From Chryseobacterium sp. BGARF1 (lineage in GTDB: Bacteria > Bacteroidota > Bacteroidia > Flavobacteriales > Weeksellaceae), in the NCBI RefSeq assembly GCF_001677955.1, contig NZ_LELA01000084.1, positions 1-37,598 of the forward strand: 37,598 nucleotides of DNA, read 5' to 3'. The notes beneath the pieces are model-generated. The model had not been told where the DNA came from. It made no database searches and was given only the letters and a program-made list of their open reading frames with translations. Below are positions 36,065-37,598 of the stretch, one piece after another (the first letter of the stretch is position 1; every line of letters starts with the position of its first letter). The translations under genes and the position numbers were made by a program.

Positions 36065-36152
36065 AGACGTGTTAATTGTAAAACTCAGACGTCTTATTTA
36101 TTTTATTCAGACGTGTACATATTTTAAATCAGACGGGTTATTTTTTTGAGTA
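36065..36152. repeat. Four AGACG motifs at exact 22-bp spacing
   Basis: AGACGTGTTA (36065), AGACGTCTTA (36087), AGACGTGTAC (36109) and AGACGGGTTA (36131) repeat every 22 bp, each followed by an AT-rich stretch; the first three units end in TC. Spacing is two helical turns. It is either a degenerate tandem repeat or a set of phased regulator sites, about 310 bp upstream of the GntR gene. From 36153 to 36461 the sequence is AT-rich, with only TTGAAATATTCAA as a short palindrome. Confidence 0.7.
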
Positions 36153-36461
36153 TTAATAATGATTTTTTTAAATCGAAAAATATATTTGAAATATTCAAGC
36201 TAAGTATTACTGAAAAGCTAATTTTTAGATTAAATATTTATAAATTTTATTGCTGACCCACCAAAATGGTAATTTCATTCAAAGTAAAATCAGTTTAATT
36301 TTAAGAGTCAAATAACTAATATTCAATAATTTAAAACTAGGATTCATATTAAATTTATCCATAAAACTGTTAAGGTAAATTTTTGTAAATTGTCTTCAGT
36401 ATTTAATCATCACTTTGACTAAATATTTTTTAACTGAAGTACCATCTCCTACCTGAAAATC

Positions 36462-37508
36462 ATGTCTGAAACCTTAGAAATCAACATTAATGAAAACTCC
36501 AGAGTTCCGAAATACAAACAGATCGTAGATTCTATTTTGAACGGAATTGATGGCGGACAAATCAAAATTGGAGAAAAAATACCTTCTATTAACGAGCTCA
36601 GTGAATCTTGTTTTCTTTCAAGAGATACTGTTGAAAAAGCTTATAAAGAACTTAGAAAAAGGCAAATCATAGAGTCTGTAAAAGGTAAAGGGTATTATAT
36701 TTCACGAATCAATAAGAATGATGTGATTAATATTTTCTTTCTAATCAACAAGCCGAGTACTTATAAAATGATGATATATAATTATTTCGTCAATGCAATC
36801 GGTACCAAAGGCAATGTTGAGATGTACATTTATCACTGTGACGAAACCCTTTTTATCAATTCTTTGAAAAAAAATCTTGGCGGATTCGATTATTATGTCA
36901 TTATGCCCCATTTCCGTGATAAACAGTCGAAACATACGAGTTCGACAAAAGAAGTCATTGAGATGATTGAAAAAATTCCGAAAAACAAGTTGTTATTGCT
37001 TGATAATACCAAACCTAATATTTCAGGAGAATATGGTACTATTTTTCAGGATTTTGAGCATGATATTTATAATGCTTTGAAGGAAGGTTTAGAAAAAATA
37101 AAAAAATACGAGAAGATTATTTTGGTTTATCCTGATAAATCGATTCACCCCTATCCTTTCCGTATCGTACGTGGTTTTGAGAAATTTTGTGAGGATTTTA
37201 AATTAGATTACGAAATTTTAGATGAAATTTATCCCGATATGGAACTTCAGGACAAAGATATATTTATCACCATCAGAGAGCGTGATCTGGTGAATTTGGT
37301 AAAGCAAATTAGACAGAAAAATCTTGAACTAGGAAAAGACATCGGTATTATTTCCTACAACGAAACCCCTTTGAAAGAGTTGCTGGGAATTACCGTAATC
37401 ACAACAGACTTTAAAGCAATGGCAGAATCTGCAGCGTATATGGTTCTTAAAAATAAAAAAGAGCAGGTAAATAATGTCTTTAAATATATTGAAAGGGATT
37501 CTTTGTAA
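36462..37508 (+). CDS. GntR-family regulator with a sugar-binding-protein-like C-terminal domain
   Basis: 348-residue DNA-binding regulator. The winged helix at about 1-80 is typical of GntR (PKYKQIVDSILNGI; IGEKIPSINELSESCFLSRD; IIESVKGKGYYIS). Residues about 90-345 form a LacI-like periplasmic-binding fold used here as effector domain (INIFFLINKPSTYKMM; DIGIISYNETPLKELLGITV; ESAAYMVLKNKKE). This hybrid class in Bacteroidota controls sugar catabolism loci. Its place directly after the pectin/rhamnogalacturonan genes suggests a sugar from that polymer as effector, or control of genes right of the window. The 22-bp phased motifs upstream may be its own operators. Confidence 0.9.
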   Translation: MSETLEININENSRVPKYKQIVDSILNGIDGGQIKIGEKIPSINELSESCFLSRDTVEKAYKELRKRQIIESVKGKGYYISRINKNDVINIFFLINKPSTYKMMIYNYFVNAIGTKGNVEMYIYHCDETLFINSLKKNLGGFDYYVIMPHFRDKQSKHTSSTKEVIEMIEKIPKNKLLLLDNTKPNISGEYGTIFQDFEHDIYNALKEGLEKIKKYEKIILVYPDKSIHPYPFRIVRGFEKFCEDFKLDYEILDEIYPDMELQDKDIFITIRERDLVNLVKQIRQKNLELGKDIGIISYNETPLKELLGITVITTDFKAMAESAAYMVLKNKKEQVNNVFKYIERDSL

Positions 37509-37511
37509 TGG

Positions 37512-37598
37512 TTGATAGTTGATAGTTGATAGTTGATAGTTGATAGTTGATAGTTGATAGTTGATAGTTGATAGTTGATAGTTGATAGTTGATAGTTG
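37512..37598. repeat. Perfect 7-bp tandem repeat (TTGATAG), 12+ copies, runs off the right edge
   Basis: From 37512 to the last base the unit TTGATAG repeats without error, 12 copies plus 3 nt. It begins a few bases after the GntR stop codon. True length is not visible. Confidence 0.95.

Noticed and set aside
36065..36152. CRISPR array
   Set aside because: The repeated part is only about 10 bp with AT-rich spacers of 12 bp, far below repeat-spacer sizes, and does not match the repeat predicted from the tracrRNA.
36462..37508. LacI-family regulator
   Set aside because: The effector domain is LacI-like, but the N-terminal winged helix is clearly GntR-type.
37512..37598. CRISPR array or coding repeat
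   Set aside because: It is a plain 7-bp microsatellite with no spacers.

Overview
The window is low-GC DNA from a Bacteroidota genome, most likely a Chryseobacterium-like member of the Flavobacteriia (Weeksellaceae). The evidence is a type IX secretion sorting domain, a GLPGLI-family protein, GEVED/Fn3 surface proteins, a 58-residue histone-H1-like protein, DUF4450 and family-28 glycosidases, many TAnnTTTG -7 boxes, little Shine-Dalgarno signal, and repeats of a style familiar from flavobacterial genomes. The genus is an inference from these features, not from a search.

Left edge (1-2400): the first 738 codons of a type II-C-like cas9 run leftward off the window. A divergent tracrRNA (about 2299-2392) lies in its upstream gap, with an anti-repeat, a nexus hairpin and a Rho-independent terminator. 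The recognisable Cas9 sequence stops just before the expected RuvC-II motif, so the gene may be interrupted by something at or beyond the edge.

2.5-19.4 kb holds chromosomal and surface genes. They are an MG2/TonB-plug protein without a barrel, a 1504-residue Fn3/GEVED type IX cargo protein, tex followed after 2 bp by a PD-(D/E)XK nuclease-like gene, an M28 peptidase, a GLPGLI/CarboxypepD_reg pair, and an exported WrbA-RidA fusion divergent from an AraC regulator. A histone-like small gene closes the block.

19.9-26.7 kb is the most interesting region. An AraC-type regulator is followed by a 634-bp regulatory gap with a 46-bp perfect palindrome. Then comes a four-gene operon: a small secreted pilin-like protein, a PapD-like chaperone, a secreted two-module protein and a 931-residue outer-membrane-barrel-like protein. 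The order and architecture resemble a chaperone-usher surface-fibre system, which is not the usual pilus type known from Bacteroidota. A strong hairpin separates the putative major subunit from the assembly genes.

26.9-37.6 kb: a solitary KAS III enzyme, then a polysaccharide (pectin or rhamnogalacturonan) degradation block. It contains a GH28 polygalacturonase, a DUF4450 protein carrying an in-frame 57-bp repeat insertion, and an (alpha/alpha)6-toroid glycosidase. A GntR regulator with a sugar-binding-protein-like effector domain follows. Upstream of the regulator are four AGACG motifs spaced exactly 22 bp apart, and the window ends inside a 7-bp tandem repeat.
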